Source: Brevundimonas subvibrioides
GTDB lineage: Bacteria > Pseudomonadota > Alphaproteobacteria > Caulobacterales > Caulobacteraceae
Assembly (NCBI RefSeq): GCF_027271155.1
Contig: NZ_CP114542.1
Coordinates: 2,356,001-2,420,000, forward strand
DNA: 64,000 bases
Reading direction: 5' to 3'
A model generated the notes under the pieces. It was not told where the DNA came from. It worked only from the letters and a program-made list of their open reading frames with translations, and did not search any database. The translations under genes were made by a program, and so were the position numbers. This document shows positions 16,420-26,471 of this stretch, piece after piece (the first letter of the stretch is position 1; every line of letters starts with the position of its first letter).

Positions 16420-17013
16420 TTACGCCTTCGAGGCGGAGCGGGTCGTGCGAGCCGAAATCTTGTTGGCATCGCCACGCGGAGCCTTGGGTGCGGGCACCTT
16501 GCCCTTGGCGGCATTGCGCTTCTCGACGCGCGCGGCGGCCTTGGCTTCGGCTTCGATCCGCTGCTCGACGACCGAGCCGCCGGCGGCCTCGATGGCCTTC
16601 TTCGCACCGGCCGTGGCCGACCAGACGACCAGCTTCAGGGCCGACTTCAGCTCACCGGTGCCCAGCAGACGCACGCCGTCCCTGGTGCGACGGATCACCC
16701 CGGCGGCCACCAGGGCCTCGCCGTTCAGTTCGGACTTGGCGTCCAGCTTGCCCGCATCCACGGCATCCTGCAGGCGCCACAGGTTCACTTCGGCCAGCTT
16801 CAGGGCGTTGGGATTGTTGAAGCCGCGCTTGGGCATCCGCATGTACAGCGGCATCTGCCCGCCTTCGAAGCCGCCGATGGCGACGCCCGAACGGGACTTC
16901 TGGCCCTTGACGCCGCGACCGGCGGTCTTGCCCTTGCCCGAACCCGGGCCGCGGCCGACCCGCATGCGCTTCTTGTGCGCGCCTTCGTTGTCGCGGATTT
17001 CGTTCAGTTTCAT
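16420..17013 (-). CDS. rplO: 50S ribosomal protein L15 with long C-terminal tail
   Basis: 197 residues; the common length is about 145-160. The L15 core ([20 protein letters not shown], then [20 protein letters not shown] and [20 protein letters not shown]) fills the first 150. The remainder is an Ala/Lys/Arg-rich tail ending [12 protein letters not shown], as in some other alphaproteobacteria. L15 organises 23S rRNA in the large subunit. A 162-base gap with the heptamer-repeat hairpin separates it from rpmD. Confidence 0.97.
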   Translation of the reverse strand: MKLNEIRDNEGAHKKRMRVGRGPGSGKGKTAGRGVKGQKSRSGVAIGGFEGGQMPLYMRMPKRGFNNPNALKLAEVNLWRLQDAVDAGKLDAKSELNGEALVAAGVIRRTRDGVRLLGTGELKSALKLVVWSATAGAKKAIEAAGGSVVEQRIEAEAKAAARVEKRNAAKGKVPAPKAPRGDANKISARTTRSASKA

Positions 17014-17074
17014 GTGCCTGATCCTTTCGGGTTCTAGCGCTCGCTGGTTGGGCGAACTCGGCTGTTTGACGAAA

Positions 17075-17165
17075 GTGGCGAGTGGCGAGTGACGAGTGAC
17101 GAGGAGAGCAGCGGCCTTGATCCCGGATGCTTTTCACTCGTCACTCGCCACTCGGCACTCGCCAC
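17075..17165. repeat. Long inverted array of 7-bp tandem repeats between rpmD and rplO
   Basis: Four GTGRCGA heptamers (17075-17102) face four complementary units (17138-17165). Bases 17075-17098 pair with 17135-17158 over 24 positions with one mismatch, around a 36-base loop. It is built from the same unit as the array at 10816-10889 and lies in the only large non-coding gap of the spc part other than the one before secY. Confidence 0.85.
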
Positions 17166-17175
17166 TCCCGAAGGC

Positions 17176-17370
17176 TTACTTCTCGACGATCTCGGTCAGG
17201 TGGGCGACCTTGGCGATCATCCCGCGGACCGAGGGGGTGTCTTCCAGCGTGGACTCGCGGCCCATACGGTTCAGACCCAGGCCCACCAGGGTGGCGCGCT
17301 GGTCGTTCTTGCGGCGGATCGGTGAACCGGTCTGCCTGACGGTGACCGTCTTGGCGTCAGTCTTGGCCAT
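17176..17370 (-). CDS. rpmD: 50S ribosomal protein L30
   Basis: 64 residues from ATG 17370, two bases after rpsE. The start is [20 protein letters not shown] and the middle [20 protein letters not shown], the normal L30 pattern. It is a small protein at the 23S rRNA surface. The open frame extends upstream only as a shadow of rpsE. Confidence 0.97.
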   Translation of the reverse strand: MAKTDAKTVTVRQTGSPIRRKNDQRATLVGLGLNRMGRESTLEDTPSVRGMIAKVAHLTEIVEK

Positions 17371-17372
17371 TC

Positions 17373-17999
17373 TCAGGACTCCACGGCTTCGGGCGCGGCT
17401 TCCACAGCCGAGGCACCGTCGTTGCGGCGGCCCATCAGGTCGGCGACCTTCTTGCCACGCTTGGAGGCGACCTGACGCGGCGAGGACTGGACCTTCAGCG
17501 CCTCGAACGTCGCGCGGATCATGTTGTAGGGGTTGGACGAACCCGTCGACTTGGCCACCACGTCGGCGACGCCGAGGGTTTCCAGGACGGCGCGCATCGG
17601 TCCACCCGCGATCACGCCGGTGCCGGGAGGGGCAGCGCGCATCATGATCTTGCCGGCGCCCCAACGGCCGTTGCCGTCGTGGTGCAGGGTGCGGTTTTCG
17701 CGCAGCGGCACGCGGATCATCGTCTTCTTGGCTTCTTCGGTCGCCTTGCGGATGGCTTCCGGCACTTCGCGTGCCTTGCCGTGACCGAAGCCCACGCGAC
17801 CCTTGCCGTCACCGACGACCATCAGGGCTGCGAAGGAGAAGCGACGGCCGCCTTTGACGGTGGCCGCGACGCGGTTGATGTGCACCAGCTTCTCGACGAT
17901 GTCCGAATCCGGACCGTCGACGGCGGGGGCGTTGCGGTTGTCGCGACGGTTGCGGTCGTTGCCGCCTTGTCCGCCGCCACGTTGGGGTGCTTGGGCCAT
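17373..17999 (-). CDS. rpsE: 30S ribosomal protein S5
   Basis: 208 residues. An Arg/Asn/Gly-rich N-terminal extension precedes the double-stranded-RNA-binding fold ([20 protein letters not shown], then [20 protein letters not shown]) and the C-terminal [20 protein letters not shown] block. S5 takes part in decoding fidelity and mRNA unwinding at the entry channel. It lies 10 bases after rplR. Confidence 0.98.
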   Translation of the reverse strand: MAQAPQRGGGQGGNDRNRRDNRNAPAVDGPDSDIVEKLVHINRVAATVKGGRRFSFAALMVVGDGKGRVGFGHGKAREVPEAIRKATEEAKKTMIRVPLRENRTLHHDGNGRWGAGKIMMRAAPPGTGVIAGGPMRAVLETLGVADVVAKSTGSSNPYNMIRATFEALKVQSSPRQVASKRGKKVADLMGRRNDGASAVEAAPEAVES

Positions 18000-18009
18000 C
18001 TGTCGGTCC

Positions 18010-18372
18010 TTAGAAGTTCAGGCCGGCTTCACGCGCGGCATCCGCCAGCGCCTTCACCCGTCCGTGATAGATGTAGCCACCGCGATCGAAGACCACGTCC
18101 TTGATGCCCTTCTCGATGGCCCGCTCGGCGACCAGCTTGCCGATGGCGGCAGCGGCCTCCTTGTTGGACCCCTTCGAGGTACCGGCCTTGGCGCCTTCCA
18201 GCGACGAGGCGGCGGCGACCGTAATGCCCTGGGTATCGTCGATGATCTGGGCCGAGATGTTCTTGTCCGAACGGTGCACGGACAGGCGCAGGCGACCGTT
18301 GCCCATCGCCTTGAGGCGACGGCGGTTGCGCTCGGTCCGCTTGGCGGCTTTTTGCTTGAGGGTCGATGCCAT
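18010..18372 (-). CDS. rplR: 50S ribosomal protein L18
   Basis: 120 residues. Basic N-terminus ([20 protein letters not shown]), then [18 protein letters not shown] and the C-terminal [20 protein letters not shown], all characteristic. L18 binds 5S rRNA with L5 to form the central protuberance. It lies 3 bases after rplF. Confidence 0.98.
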   Translation of the reverse strand: MASTLKQKAAKRTERNRRRLKAMGNGRLRLSVHRSDKNISAQIIDDTQGITVAAASSLEGAKAGTSKGSNKEAAAAIGKLVAERAIEKGIKDVVFDRGGYIYHGRVKALADAAREAGLNF

Positions 18373-18375
18373 GGC

Positions 18376-18909
18376 TTACTTCTTCTTGCCTTCCTTGCGA
18401 CGCACCTTCTCGCCGGCATACCGGACGCCCTTGCCCTTGTAGGGCTCGGGGGGCCGCAGCTTGCGGATGTTGGCCGCCAGTTCGCCGACGACCTGCTTGT
18501 CGGGGCCGGAGATCTTGATCTCGGTCTGCTTGGGCACCGCGAAGGTCACGCCGGCCGGAGCCTTGATGTCCACTTCGTGCGAGAAGCCCAGTTGCAGCGA
18601 CAGATCGTTGCCCTTCATCGCGGCGCGATAGCCCACGCCGACCAGTTCGAGCGTGCGCTCGAAGCCGTCGGTGACGCCGACGACCATGTTGTCGACCAGG
18701 GTCCGCGACAGACCCCACATCGCGCGGGCGCGCTGGGTGTCGGCACGGATGGCCAGGTTCAGTTCGCCGTCGGTCTGGGTCAGCTCGACCTCTTCGGCCA
18801 GGGTCCAGGACCGCTCGGCCTTGGGGCCTTTCACGGTGATGGTCTGGCCGTCGATGGTGACGGTGACGCCTTTCGGCACGGTGATGGGACGTTTTCCGAT
18901 ACGGGACAT
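18376..18909 (-). CDS. rplF: 50S ribosomal protein L6
   Basis: 177 residues, standard length. Starts [20 protein letters not shown] and ends with the conserved [21 protein letters not shown] near the C-terminus, with the duplicated L6 fold between. It lies near the sarcin-ricin loop, where elongation factors bind. One base separates it from rpsH. Confidence 0.98.
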   Translation of the reverse strand: MSRIGKRPITVPKGVTVTIDGQTITVKGPKAERSWTLAEEVELTQTDGELNLAIRADTQRARAMWGLSRTLVDNMVVGVTDGFERTLELVGVGYRAAMKGNDLSLQLGFSHEVDIKAPAGVTFAVPKQTEIKISGPDKQVVGELAANIRKLRPPEPYKGKGVRYAGEKVRRKEGKKK

Positions 18910-18910
18910 C

Positions 18911-19309
18911 TTAGTAGACCCTGCAGAGGACTTCGCCGCCGACGTTGGCGTCGCGAGCGGCGGCGTCGGACATGACGCCCTTCGAAGTCGAAAGGATCGA
19001 GATGCCCAGGCCGTTCTTGATCGGCTTCAGGTCGGAAATCGCGGAGTAGACGCGGCGGCCCGGCTTGGACACGCGTGCGATCTCGGCGATGACCGGCTGG
19101 CCGTCGAAATACTTGAGCTCGATCTCGAACTGCGGGAATTCACCGGGGTTCTGAACCAGCGAATAGCCGCGGATGTAGCCTTCGTCCTGCAGCACGTCGA
19201 GGACGCGCTGGCGCAGGCGGGAGGCCGGGGTGAGCACCTTGGAACGCTTGCGCATGGCCGCGTTCTTCATGCGAGCGATCATGTCGCTCAGGGGATCGTT
19301 GATCATCAT
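18911..19309 (-). CDS. rpsH: 30S ribosomal protein S8
   Basis: 132 residues. [20 protein letters not shown] at the start and the C-terminal [20 protein letters not shown] with ending GGEVLCRVY are conserved. S8 binds 16S rRNA helix 21 early in assembly and in E. coli also represses its operon by binding the rplE region; whether that applies here is not visible. It follows rpsN by 14 bases. Confidence 0.98.
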   Translation of the reverse strand: MMINDPLSDMIARMKNAAMRKRSKVLTPASRLRQRVLDVLQDEGYIRGYSLVQNPGEFPQFEIELKYFDGQPVIAEIARVSKPGRRVYSAISDLKPIKNGLGISILSTSKGVMSDAAARDANVGGEVLCRVY

Positions 19310-19323
19310 GTCTGTCGCTCCCC

Positions 19324-19629
19324 TTACCAGCTGGACTTCGTCAGGCCCGGGATCTGGCCCAGGTTGCCGAGTTCGCGCAGCGCGATCCGGCTCATCTTCA
19401 GCTTGCGATAGAAGGCGCGCGGACGGCCCGTCACTTCGCAGCGGTTGCGGATCCGGACGGCCGCCGAGTTGCGCGGCAGCTCGGCCAGCTTCAGGCGGGC
19501 GTCGAAACGCTCTTCCAGAGGCAGGCTCTCGTCGTTGGCGGTCGCCTTCAGGGCGGCACGCTTGTCGGCGTATTTGGCGACGAGGGCTTTCACCATCTCG
19601 TTGCGGTTCACGGCGCTTTTCTTAGCCAT
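19324..19629 (-). CDS. rpsN: 30S ribosomal protein S14 (zinc-free form)
   Basis: 101 residues, the long form without zinc-binding Cys pairs. [20 protein letters not shown] at the start, then [20 protein letters not shown] and the end [14 protein letters not shown] are conserved. It sits in the head of the small subunit. It lies 19 bases after rplE. Confidence 0.98.
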   Translation of the reverse strand: MAKKSAVNRNEMVKALVAKYADKRAALKATANDESLPLEERFDARLKLAELPRNSAAVRIRNRCEVTGRPRAFYRKLKMSRIALRELGNLGQIPGLTKSSW

Positions 19630-19648
19630 TGTGCTTTTCCCTTCCCGC

Positions 19649-20209
19649 TCAGTTCTTCACGAACGGGAACTTGAACTCGGTCAGAAGCGCGCGCGCCTCG
19701 TCGTCGGTCCGAGCCGTGGTGCAGACGATGATGTCCATGCCCCACATCTGATCGATCTGGTCGTAGTTGATCTCCGGGAACACGATGTGCTCCTTCAGAC
19801 CCATGGCGTAGTTGCCGCGGCCGTCGAACGACGTGGGCTTCAGGCCCCGGAAGTCCTTGACGCGCGGCAGGGCGATCGTGATCAGACGGTCGAGGAACTC
19901 GTACATCTGGTCGCCGCGCAGGGTGACCTTGCCGCCGATGACCATGCCCTCGCGCAGCTTGAAGCCGGCGATCGACGTGCGAGCCTTGGTCGGGACCGCC
20001 TTCTGGCCGGCGATCTGCGTCAGATCCTTGAGGGCGGCGTTCGCCTTCTTGGAGTCCGCGACCGCTTCGCCGATGCCCATGTTCAGGACGATCTTGTCCA
20101 GCTTGGGCGTCTGCATCGGGTTGGTGTAGCCGAACTTCTCGGTCAGCACGCCCTTGATGCGGCTGTTGTAGTCGTCTTTCAGACGCGGCGTGTATTTGGT
20201 GTCGGCCAT
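19649..20209 (-). CDS. rplE: 50S ribosomal protein L5
   Basis: 186 residues. Conserved segments are [40 protein letters not shown] and the C-terminal [21 protein letters not shown]5 carries 5S rRNA into the large subunit and contacts P-site tRNA. Its start shares one base with the rplX stop, so translation is coupled. Confidence 0.98.
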   Translation of the reverse strand: MADTKYTPRLKDDYNSRIKGVLTEKFGYTNPMQTPKLDKIVLNMGIGEAVADSKKANAALKDLTQIAGQKAVPTKARTSIAGFKLREGMVIGGKVTLRGDQMYEFLDRLITIALPRVKDFRGLKPTSFDGRGNYAMGLKEHIVFPEINYDQIDQMWGMDIIVCTTARTDDEARALLTEFKFPFVKN

Positions 20210-20517
20210 CAGATGACGTCTCCCGTGGTCTTGGCGAAGCGCACCTTCTTGTCGCCTTCCATGCGGAAGCCGACGCGGCTGGCCTTGCCGTTGGCGTCGG
20301 CGATCGCGACGTTCGACAGGTGAAGCGAGGCTTCCTTGTTCTTGATGCCGCCCTGGGGGTCACCCTGGGACGGACGGGTGTGGCGCTGGACCATGTTGAT
20401 CCCGGTCACCATCACGCGGTTCTCGGTCGGCAGGACCTTGGCGACTTCGCCCGTGCGGCCCTTGTCTTTTCCGGCCAGGACGACGACGCGGTCGCCCTTC
20501 TTGATCTTGGCGGCCAT
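20209..20517 (-). CDS. rplX: 50S ribosomal protein L24
   Basis: 102 residues. [20 protein letters not shown] is the KOW motif near the N-terminus; [20 protein letters not shown] is the family block that follows. It is an assembly initiator on 23S rRNA. It lies two bases after rplN. Confidence 0.98.
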   Translation of the reverse strand: MAAKIKKGDRVVVLAGKDKGRTGEVAKVLPTENRVMVTGINMVQRHTRPSQGDPQGGIKNKEASLHLSNVAIADANGKASRVGFRMEGDKKVRFAKTTGDVI

Positions 20518-20519
20518 GG

Positions 20520-20888
20520 TTACAGGACCTCCGGGGCCAGCGAGATGATCTTCATGTGGTTCTTGGCGCGCAGTTCGCGGGGAACCGGGCCGAAGATCCG
20601 CGTGCCGACAGGCTCGTTCTGCTTGTTGACGATGACGGCGGCCGACTTGTCGAAGCGGATGACAGAGCCGTCCTTGCGCTGGATGTCCTTGGCGGTGCGC
20701 ACGACGATGGCGCGAACCACTTCACCCTTTTTGACGCGGCCGCGAGGAATGGCTTCCTTGACCGAGGCGACGATCGTGTCACCCACCGAGGCGTAGCGAC
20801 GCTTGGCGCCGCCGAGCACCTTGATGCACATGACCCGGCGAGCGCCCGAATTGTCGGCCACCTCCAGGTTAGTTTGCATCTGGATCAT
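20520..20888 (-). CDS. rplN: 50S ribosomal protein L14
   Basis: 122 residues, the invariant family length. Starts [20 protein letters not shown] and contains [20 protein letters not shown] and the ending [11 protein letters not shown]. It bridges to the small subunit. It lies 19 bases after rpsQ. Confidence 0.98.
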   Translation of the reverse strand: MIQMQTNLEVADNSGARRVMCIKVLGGAKRRYASVGDTIVASVKEAIPRGRVKKGEVVRAIVVRTAKDIQRKDGSVIRFDKSAAVIVNKQNEPVGTRIFGPVPRELRAKNHMKIISLAPEVL

Positions 20889-20907
20889 ATGATCAGATCC
20901 TTTTCGA

Positions 20908-21159
20908 TTACGACGCCGAGGCCGGAGTGTCCTTCGAGAGGACCTCCCAGCGCTTCAGCTTGGATTTCGGGGCGCACTCACGGATGCGGGCGACGTCGCC
21001 TTCCTTGAAGGCGTTCGCTTCATCGTGGGCGTGATACTTCTTGGACAAGCGCACGATCTTTTTCATGACCGGGTGCAGCAGCGTGCGTTGGACGACGACG
21101 ACGACGGTCTTGTCGCCCTTGTCGGACACGACCACGCCTTCGAGAATACGTTTGGGCAT
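20908..21159 (-). CDS. rpsQ: 30S ribosomal protein S17
   Basis: 83 residues. [20 protein letters not shown] and [20 protein letters not shown] are conserved, followed by the usual [21 protein letters not shown] primary 16S rRNA-binding protein. It lies 9 bases after rpmC. Confidence 0.97.
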   Translation of the reverse strand: MPKRILEGVVVSDKGDKTVVVVVQRTLLHPVMKKIVRLSKKYHAHDEANAFKEGDVARIRECAPKSKLKRWEVLSKDTPASAS

Positions 21160-21168
21160 GGGGTTTCC

Positions 21169-21366
21169 TTACGAAGCCGAACGCTTCTCACGCAGAAGCG
21201 TGGAGATGCGAGCGATGTCTTTGCGGACTTCACCGACGCGGTGAGTCTTTTCCATCTGACCGGTGGCGGCCTGGAAGCGCAGGTTGAACTGCTCCTTCTT
21301 GAGCGACAGCAGCTGGTCGCCCAGCTGGTCGGTCGTCTGGGAGCGAAGGTCGGCGATCTTGGTCAT
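21169..21366 (-). CDS. rpmC: 50S ribosomal protein L29
   Basis: 65 residues: two helices with the family blocks [20 protein letters not shown] and [19 protein letters not shown]. It lies at the tunnel exit and forms part of the docking site for chaperones and SRP. Its start shares one base with the rplP stop. Confidence 0.97.
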   Translation of the reverse strand: MTKIADLRSQTTDQLGDQLLSLKKEQFNLRFQAATGQMEKTHRVGEVRKDIARISTLLREKRSAS

Positions 21367-21806
21367 CAGGCAACGTGCTCCACGTGCGAGACGCCGGCGT
21401 CGAGGCGGGTGACCACCTTGGTGCGGACCGGCAGCTTGGCGGCGCCCAGACGCAGGGCCTCGCGGGCTACGTCGTCGGCGACGCCGTCGATTTCAAACAG
21501 GATCCGGCCCGGGTGGCAGCGCGCCGCCCAGTGATCCACCGCGCCCTTGCCCTTGCCCATGCGGACTTCGGCCGGCTTGCCCGAGACGGGAACGTCCGGG
21601 AATACGCGGATCCAGACACGACCCTGACGCTTCATCTGGCGGGTGATCGCGCGGCGGGCCGCCTCGATCTGACGCGCGGTAATGCGTTCCGGCTCCAGCG
21701 TCTTCAGGCCATAGGAGCCGAAGTTCAGCGAGAAGCCACCCTTGGCAGCGCCGTGGATGCGGCCCTTGAAGGCCTTGCGGTACTTGGTTTTCTTCGGTTG
21801 CAGCAT
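21366..21806 (-). CDS. rplP: 50S ribosomal protein L16
   Basis: 146 residues. Begins [20 protein letters not shown] and contains [20 protein letters not shown] and [21 protein letters not shown]16 supports the A site of the peptidyl transferase centre. It lies 3 bases after rpsC. Confidence 0.98.
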   Translation of the reverse strand: MLQPKKTKYRKAFKGRIHGAAKGGFSLNFGSYGLKTLEPERITARQIEAARRAITRQMKRQGRVWIRVFPDVPVSGKPAEVRMGKGKGAVDHWAARCHPGRILFEIDGVADDVAREALRLGAAKLPVRTKVVTRLDAGVSHVEHVA

Positions 21807-21809
21807 CTC

Positions 21810-22559
21810 TTAGCCCTCACGGCCACGGCGACCGCCGCGGTCATCGCGGCGCGGGCCGCGTTCACGGCCTTCGTTGGACGACGGACCGGCGGCTTCCTGG
21901 GCCCAGCGCTTGTCCTGGGCCATCGGGTCGTGCTCGAGCACTTCGCCTTTGAACACCCAGACCTTCACGCCGATGATGCCGTAGGTCGTCTTGGCCTCGA
22001 TGAAGCCGTAGTCGATGTCGGCGCGCAGGGTATGCAACGGCACGCGGCCTTCGCGATACCATTCCATCCGCGCGATTTCGGCGCCGCCCAGGCGACCCGA
22101 CACATTGATGCGGACGCCCTTGGCACCCAGGCGCATGGCCGACTGCATGGCGCGCTTCATGGCGCGGCGGAAGGCGATCCGGCGTTCCAGCTGCTGCGCG
22201 ATGTTCTCGGCGATCAGCTGGGCGTCGGTCTCGGGCTTGCGGACTTCGACGATGTTCAGGTGAACCTCGCCTTCGGTGCGCGCCGAGATGTCCTTGCGGA
22301 GCTTCTCGATGTCGGCGCCCTTCTTGCCGATCACGACACCCGGACGGGCGGCATAGATCGTCACGCGGCACTTCTTGTGCGGACGCTCGATGATGATGCG
22401 GCTGACGCCGGCGGCGTTCAGACGCTCCTTCAGCCAGGTGCGCAGCGCCAGATCCTGGTGCAGCAGCCGGGCGTAGGACGGGCCGTCGGCGAACCAGCGG
22501 CTGTCCCAGGTACGGTTCACGCCGAGGCGGAAACCGATCGGATTGATTTTCTGACCCAT
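21810..22559 (-). CDS. rpsC: 30S ribosomal protein S3
   Basis: 249 residues. [20 protein letters not shown] opens the protein; [20 protein letters not shown] is the KH-domain core; the C-terminal tail is Arg/Gly/Asp-rich. S3 lines the mRNA entry channel. The start shares one base with the rplV stop. Confidence 0.98.
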   Translation of the reverse strand: MGQKINPIGFRLGVNRTWDSRWFADGPSYARLLHQDLALRTWLKERLNAAGVSRIIIERPHKKCRVTIYAARPGVVIGKKGADIEKLRKDISARTEGEVHLNIVEVRKPETDAQLIAENIAQQLERRIAFRRAMKRAMQSAMRLGAKGVRINVSGRLGGAEIARMEWYREGRVPLHTLRADIDYGFIEAKTTYGIIGVKVWVFKGEVLEHDPMAQDKRWAQEAAGPSSNEGRERGPRRDDRGGRRGREG

Positions 22560-22939
22560 CAGGCGGCCTCGCCGGCTTCACGGACCACGATGGTGATCTC
22601 GCTGAACGGTTTCAGGATGCGGGACGAACGGCCACGAGCACGGCTCGCGAAACGCTTCATCACCAGGTTCTTGCCCACGAAGGCCTCGGCAACGACCAGG
22701 CTGTCGATGTCCAGGTTGTGGTTGTTCTCGGCGTTCGACACGGCGCTGTAGAGCACCTTGCGGACGTCGTCGGAGATGCGCTTGCGGCTGAATTCCAGCT
22801 CGTTCAGGGCCTTCTGGACCGGCAGGCCACGGATGGACTGGGCAACCAGGTTCAGCTTCTGCGGGCTGATGCGGACGTTCGTCAGCTTGGCGCGCGCTTC
22901 GGTTTCGCCGACGCGGCGGGTGTTGTTGGTCTTGGGCAT
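22559..22939 (-). CDS. rplV: 50S ribosomal protein L22
   Basis: 126 residues. [20 protein letters not shown] and [20 protein letters not shown] are conserved, and the beta-hairpin region [20 protein letters not shown] reaches into the exit tunnel. Translationally coupled to rpsC by a one-base overlap. Confidence 0.98.
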   Translation of the reverse strand: MPKTNNTRRVGETEARAKLTNVRISPQKLNLVAQSIRGLPVQKALNELEFSRKRISDDVRKVLYSAVSNAENNHNLDIDSLVVAEAFVGKNLVMKRFASRARGRSSRILKPFSEITIVVREAGEAA

Positions 22940-22940
22940 G

Positions 22941-23219
22941 TTACTTCCGCTTCGCCTTCTTGTCCGCGGCGTGGCCGGGGAACGAACGGGTGGGCGAGAA
23001 CTCGCCCAGCTTCATGCCGACCATGTCCTCGTTCACGTGCACGGGGACGTGCTTGTGACCGTTGTGGACACCGAACGTCAGACCGACGAACTGCGGCAGG
23101 ATGGTGGAGCGGCGCGACCAGGTCTTGATCACGTCCTTGCGGCCCGACGTCGAGACGGCGTCGGCCTTCTTGAGCAGATACCCGTCGACGAACGGGCCTT
23201 TCCAGGAGGAGCGAGCCAT
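22941..23219 (-). CDS. rpsS: 30S ribosomal protein S19
   Basis: 92 residues. [20 protein letters not shown] and [20 protein letters not shown] followed by [19 protein letters not shown] are the family signature. It lies in the head of the 30S subunit with S13. Two bases separate it from rplB. Confidence 0.98.
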   Translation of the reverse strand: MARSSWKGPFVDGYLLKKADAVSTSGRKDVIKTWSRRSTILPQFVGLTFGVHNGHKHVPVHVNEDMVGMKLGEFSPTRSFPGHAADKKAKRK

Positions 23220-23221
23220 CT

Positions 23222-24055
23222 TTAGCGAGCCTTCTTGAGGTGGCGGCTACGGATGATGAAGCGATCCGTCGCCTTGTTCTTGCGGGTACGCGTGCCCTTG
23301 GTGTCCTTGCCCCACGGCGTGACCGGGGTCCGGCCGCCGGAGGTCTTGCCTTCACCACCACCGTGCGGGTGGTCGACCGGGTTCATGGCGACGCCGCGAA
23401 CGTGCGGACGGAAGCCCATGTGGCGAACGCGACCGGCCTTGCCGAGGTTCTGGTTCATGTGGTCGGCGTTCGAAACGGCGCCCACCGTAGCCATGCAGCC
23501 GTCCAGCACCATGCGCAGCTCGCCCGAGCCGAGGCGGATCTGGGCGTAACCCTGATCGCGACCCACCAGCTGGGCATAGGCACCGGCCGAACGGGCCAGC
23601 TGGGCGCCCTTGCCCGGCTTCATCTCCACGCAGTGGATGATGGTGCCGACGGGGATCGAGCGCAGCGGCATGGCGTTGCCCGGCTTCACGTCCGTCTTTT
23701 CGCCGGCCACGATCGTGTCACCCGCCTTCAGGCGTTGCGGCGCGACGATGTAGGCCTTTTCGCCGTCCTCATAGGTGATGAGGGCGATGAAGGCGGTGCG
23801 GTTGGGGTCGTACTCCAGCCGCTCGACGGTCGCCGTCTGGAACTTGCGGCGCTTGAAGTCGATCTTGCGATACAGGCGCTTGGCGCCACCGCCGCGGAAG
23901 CGGACGGCGATGCGACCGCCCTGACCGCGTCCGCCCGACTTGGTCAGGCCTTCGGTCAGCGACTTCTCGGGACGGCCCTTGAAGAGCTCCGAACGGTCGA
24001 TCAGCACCAGGGCGCGACGGCCCGGCGACGTCGGATTGTATGTTTTCAAGGCCAT
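23222..24055 (-). CDS. rplB: 50S ribosomal protein L2
   Basis: 277 residues, standard. [20 protein letters not shown] opens it; the strongly conserved C-terminal [20 protein letters not shown] lies near the peptidyl transferase centre and includes the conserved His. It lies 4 bases after rplW. Confidence 0.98.
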   Translation of the reverse strand: MALKTYNPTSPGRRALVLIDRSELFKGRPEKSLTEGLTKSGGRGQGGRIAVRFRGGGAKRLYRKIDFKRRKFQTATVERLEYDPNRTAFIALITYEDGEKAYIVAPQRLKAGDTIVAGEKTDVKPGNAMPLRSIPVGTIIHCVEMKPGKGAQLARSAGAYAQLVGRDQGYAQIRLGSGELRMVLDGCMATVGAVSNADHMNQNLGKAGRVRHMGFRPHVRGVAMNPVDHPHGGGEGKTSGGRTPVTPWGKDTKGTRTRKNKATDRFIIRSRHLKKAR

Positions 24056-24059
24056 CTGA

Positions 24060-24362
24060 TCAGAGCCCCGTGGTGACGTCGATCGACTGGCCTTCGGCCA
24101 GCGTCACGATCGCTTTTTTGATGTCGACCCGACGGCCCATGATGCCGCGGAAGCGTTTGGTCTTGCCCTTCTGGACCAGGGTGTTGACCTTCAGGACGTT
24201 GACCTTGAACAGGCTTTCGACCGCGGCTGCGATCTCGTCCTTGGTCGAGGTGCCCGCGACGCGGAACACGACCTTGTTCTGCTCCGACAGGATCGTCGCC
24301 TTCTCGGTGATGATCGGCGACAGGATGGTGTCGTAGTGTTTGGCGGTTGGAGCGGCGGCCAT
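24060..24362 (-). CDS. rplW: 50S ribosomal protein L23
   Basis: 100 residues. [20 protein letters not shown] and [20 protein letters not shown] followed by [20 protein letters not shown] are typical. It is the main docking site for trigger factor and SRP at the tunnel exit. One-base overlap with rplD. Confidence 0.98.
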   Translation of the reverse strand: MAAAPTAKHYDTILSPIITEKATILSEQNKVVFRVAGTSTKDEIAAAVESLFKVNVLKVNTLVQKGKTKRFRGIMGRRVDIKKAIVTLAEGQSIDVTTGL

Positions 24363-25030
24363 TACGCGGCTTCCTTCTCGGCTTGCTCGCGACGCGAGGG
24401 CTTGTAGTCGGCGTAGGTGGCCTCGATGGCCTCCACGGCGGACTTCGTCAGCACCAGCGTGTCAGCGCGCAGGATGTCATAAACGTTCAGGCCAGCATTC
24501 GGCAGGACATGGATCTGCGGGATGTTGCGCGACGCCAGGGCGAAGTTCGCATCCACTTCCGGACCCGCGATGATCAGCGTCCGGGTCCAGCCCAGCTTGC
24601 CGAAGGTCTCGCGCAGGGCGGAGGTCTTGGCTTCCTTGACCGTCAGGGCGTCGACGATGACCAGGTCACCGGTCTTGGCCTTGGACGACAGGGCGTGACG
24701 CAGGGCCAGGGCACGGACCTTCTTGGGAAGGTCGAAGCCGTGATCGCGAACGATCGGGCCAAAGGCACGCGAGCCGCCGACGAACTGCGGGGCACGGCGC
24801 GAACCGTGACGTGCGCCGCCGGTGCCCTTTTGCTTGTACATCTTCTTGCCGGTGCGAGAGTTCTCGTTCCGGGTCTGGACCTTGTGGGTGCCGGCACGGC
24901 GCTTGGCCAGCTGCCAGTTGACGTAGCGCGCCAGCAGATCGCCGCGGATGTCGGTGATGCCGAAGACGACATCCGACAGTGCGACGTCACCAGCGGCCTT
25001 GCCGTCGAGTTTGATGACAGGGAGTTTCAT
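24362..25030 (-). CDS. rplD: 50S ribosomal protein L4
   Basis: 222 residues, slightly longer than the usual 200-210. The tunnel loop [20 protein letters not shown] with [11 protein letters not shown] after it is conserved. In gammaproteobacteria L4 also represses the S10 operon; that has not been seen to hold in alphaproteobacteria. Its start shares one base with the rplC stop. Confidence 0.97.
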   Translation of the reverse strand: MKLPVIKLDGKAAGDVALSDVVFGITDIRGDLLARYVNWQLAKRRAGTHKVQTRNENSRTGKKMYKQKGTGGARHGSRRAPQFVGGSRAFGPIVRDHGFDLPKKVRALALRHALSSKAKTGDLVIVDALTVKEAKTSALRETFGKLGWTRTLIIAGPEVDANFALASRNIPQIHVLPNAGLNVYDILRADTLVLTKSAVEAIEATYADYKPSRREQAEKEAA

Positions 25031-25782
25031 TACGCTTCACCGCCTTCGACGGTTTCGACCGCGGCCGGCTCTTCAGCGGGCGTTTCGGCCGGAGCGGCTG
25101 CAGCGCCGCCCTTGGTCTTGAACGAGCCGGGGAACGGCAGGTCGGCGTGCGGCTTCTTGTGCGCGTCGCGGACTTTGACCCAGCTGCCTTCGTGGCCCGG
25201 GACAGCGCCCTTGACCAGGATCAGGCCGCGCTCGGCGTCCACGCGGACGATGGTCAGGTTCTGGGTGGTGATGGTCTCGACACCCAGGTGTCCGGCCATC
25301 TTCTTGCCCTTGAAGGTCTTGCCGGGGTCCTGACGGTTACCCGTCGAGCCCAGCGAGCGGTGCGACACGGACACGCCGTGGGTCGCACGCAGACCACCGA
25401 AGTTCCAGCGCTTCATGCCGCCCTGGAAGCCCTTGCCGATCGTCTCGCCCTGGATGTCGACCTTCTGGCCGGCGACGAAGTGGTCGGCCGACAGGGTCGC
25501 ACCGACGTCGATCAGCGCATCGTTCGAAACATGGAATTCCATGACGACGTGCTTGGGCTCGACCTCTGCATTCGCAAACGTCGTGCGTTGAGCCTTGTTG
25601 GTGTTCTTTGCCTTCTTGGTCCCGGCACCCAGCTGCAGGGCGACGTAGCCGTCCCGCTCCTGAGTGCGTTGACCGACGACCTGACAGTCGTCGAGCTGGA
25701 GCACAGTGACCGGAACGTGCGCGCCGTCTTCGGCGAACACGCGGGTCATGCCCAGCTTCTTGGCGATCACGCCCGTGCGCAT
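25030..25782 (-). CDS. rplC: 50S ribosomal protein L3
   Basis: 250 residues. [20 protein letters not shown] opens it; [20 protein letters not shown] followed by [20 protein letters not shown] is the central loop that reaches the peptidyl transferase centre. An Ala/Glu-rich tail of about 30 residues follows the core. It lies 22 bases after rpsJ. Confidence 0.98.
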   Translation of the reverse strand: MRTGVIAKKLGMTRVFAEDGAHVPVTVLQLDDCQVVGQRTQERDGYVALQLGAGTKKAKNTNKAQRTTFANAEVEPKHVVMEFHVSNDALIDVGATLSADHFVAGQKVDIQGETIGKGFQGGMKRWNFGGLRATHGVSVSHRSLGSTGNRQDPGKTFKGKKMAGHLGVETITTQNLTIVRVDAERGLILVKGAVPGHEGSWVKVRDAHKKPHADLPFPGSFKTKGGAAAAPAETPAEEPAAVETVEGGEA

Positions 25783-25804
25783 ATCGGATCCCGCCTTTGT
25801 TTCT

Positions 25805-26110
<306 letters not shown>

Positions 26111-26344
26111 ATCGGTCGTATTTCCCAAGCAGGCGAACCTGCGTCCCTGTGAACCATTTCAAAGACCGGAGGCCTTCAGGCACGAGTGCCTTCAGAGTAC
26201 GCACGTCCGCAAAAACGATCGGCCCACGCAGTCTCCCGCGAAGGCCGTTGAAGTCCTGGATCGCTACAAAGAACGGGCCGGGTCGTTCCTGCGAACCGCG
26301 TCTGCAACCCGAGAGCTGCACAGCCGGTCCAACAAGAGTTGGCG

Positions 26345-26373
26345 CTTATGACGAGTGAGTCCGGTTTCGTCAA
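26345..26373 (-). promoter_or_regulatory. Promoter of the S10 ribosomal operon
   Basis: Minus-strand TTGACG (26368-26373) and TCATAA (26346-26351) are 16 bases apart, nearly the same boxes as at the alpha operon. The resulting leader is about 230 bases before rpsJ and contains a small GGCAC-GTGCC hairpin at 26179-26190. Confidence 0.7.
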
Positions 26374-26407
26374 GCGCGCCGAAGGGCTTCTAACCGGTTT
26401 CTGTGGG

Positions 26408-26444
26408 AAAGACGGCCCGGGGGGTTCCACGCTCCCGGGCCGTC
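26408..26444 (-). terminator. Terminator of the GIN-repeat gene
   Basis: An 11-bp perfect stem (GACGGCCCGGG with CCCGGGCCGTC) and 12-base loop, followed on the minus strand by TTTC. It begins 28 bases after the stop of the gene at 26472 and insulates the S10 promoter from it. Confidence 0.75.
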
Positions 26445-26471
26445 TCCCTACGGCGTTCTGACCGGGGGAGA

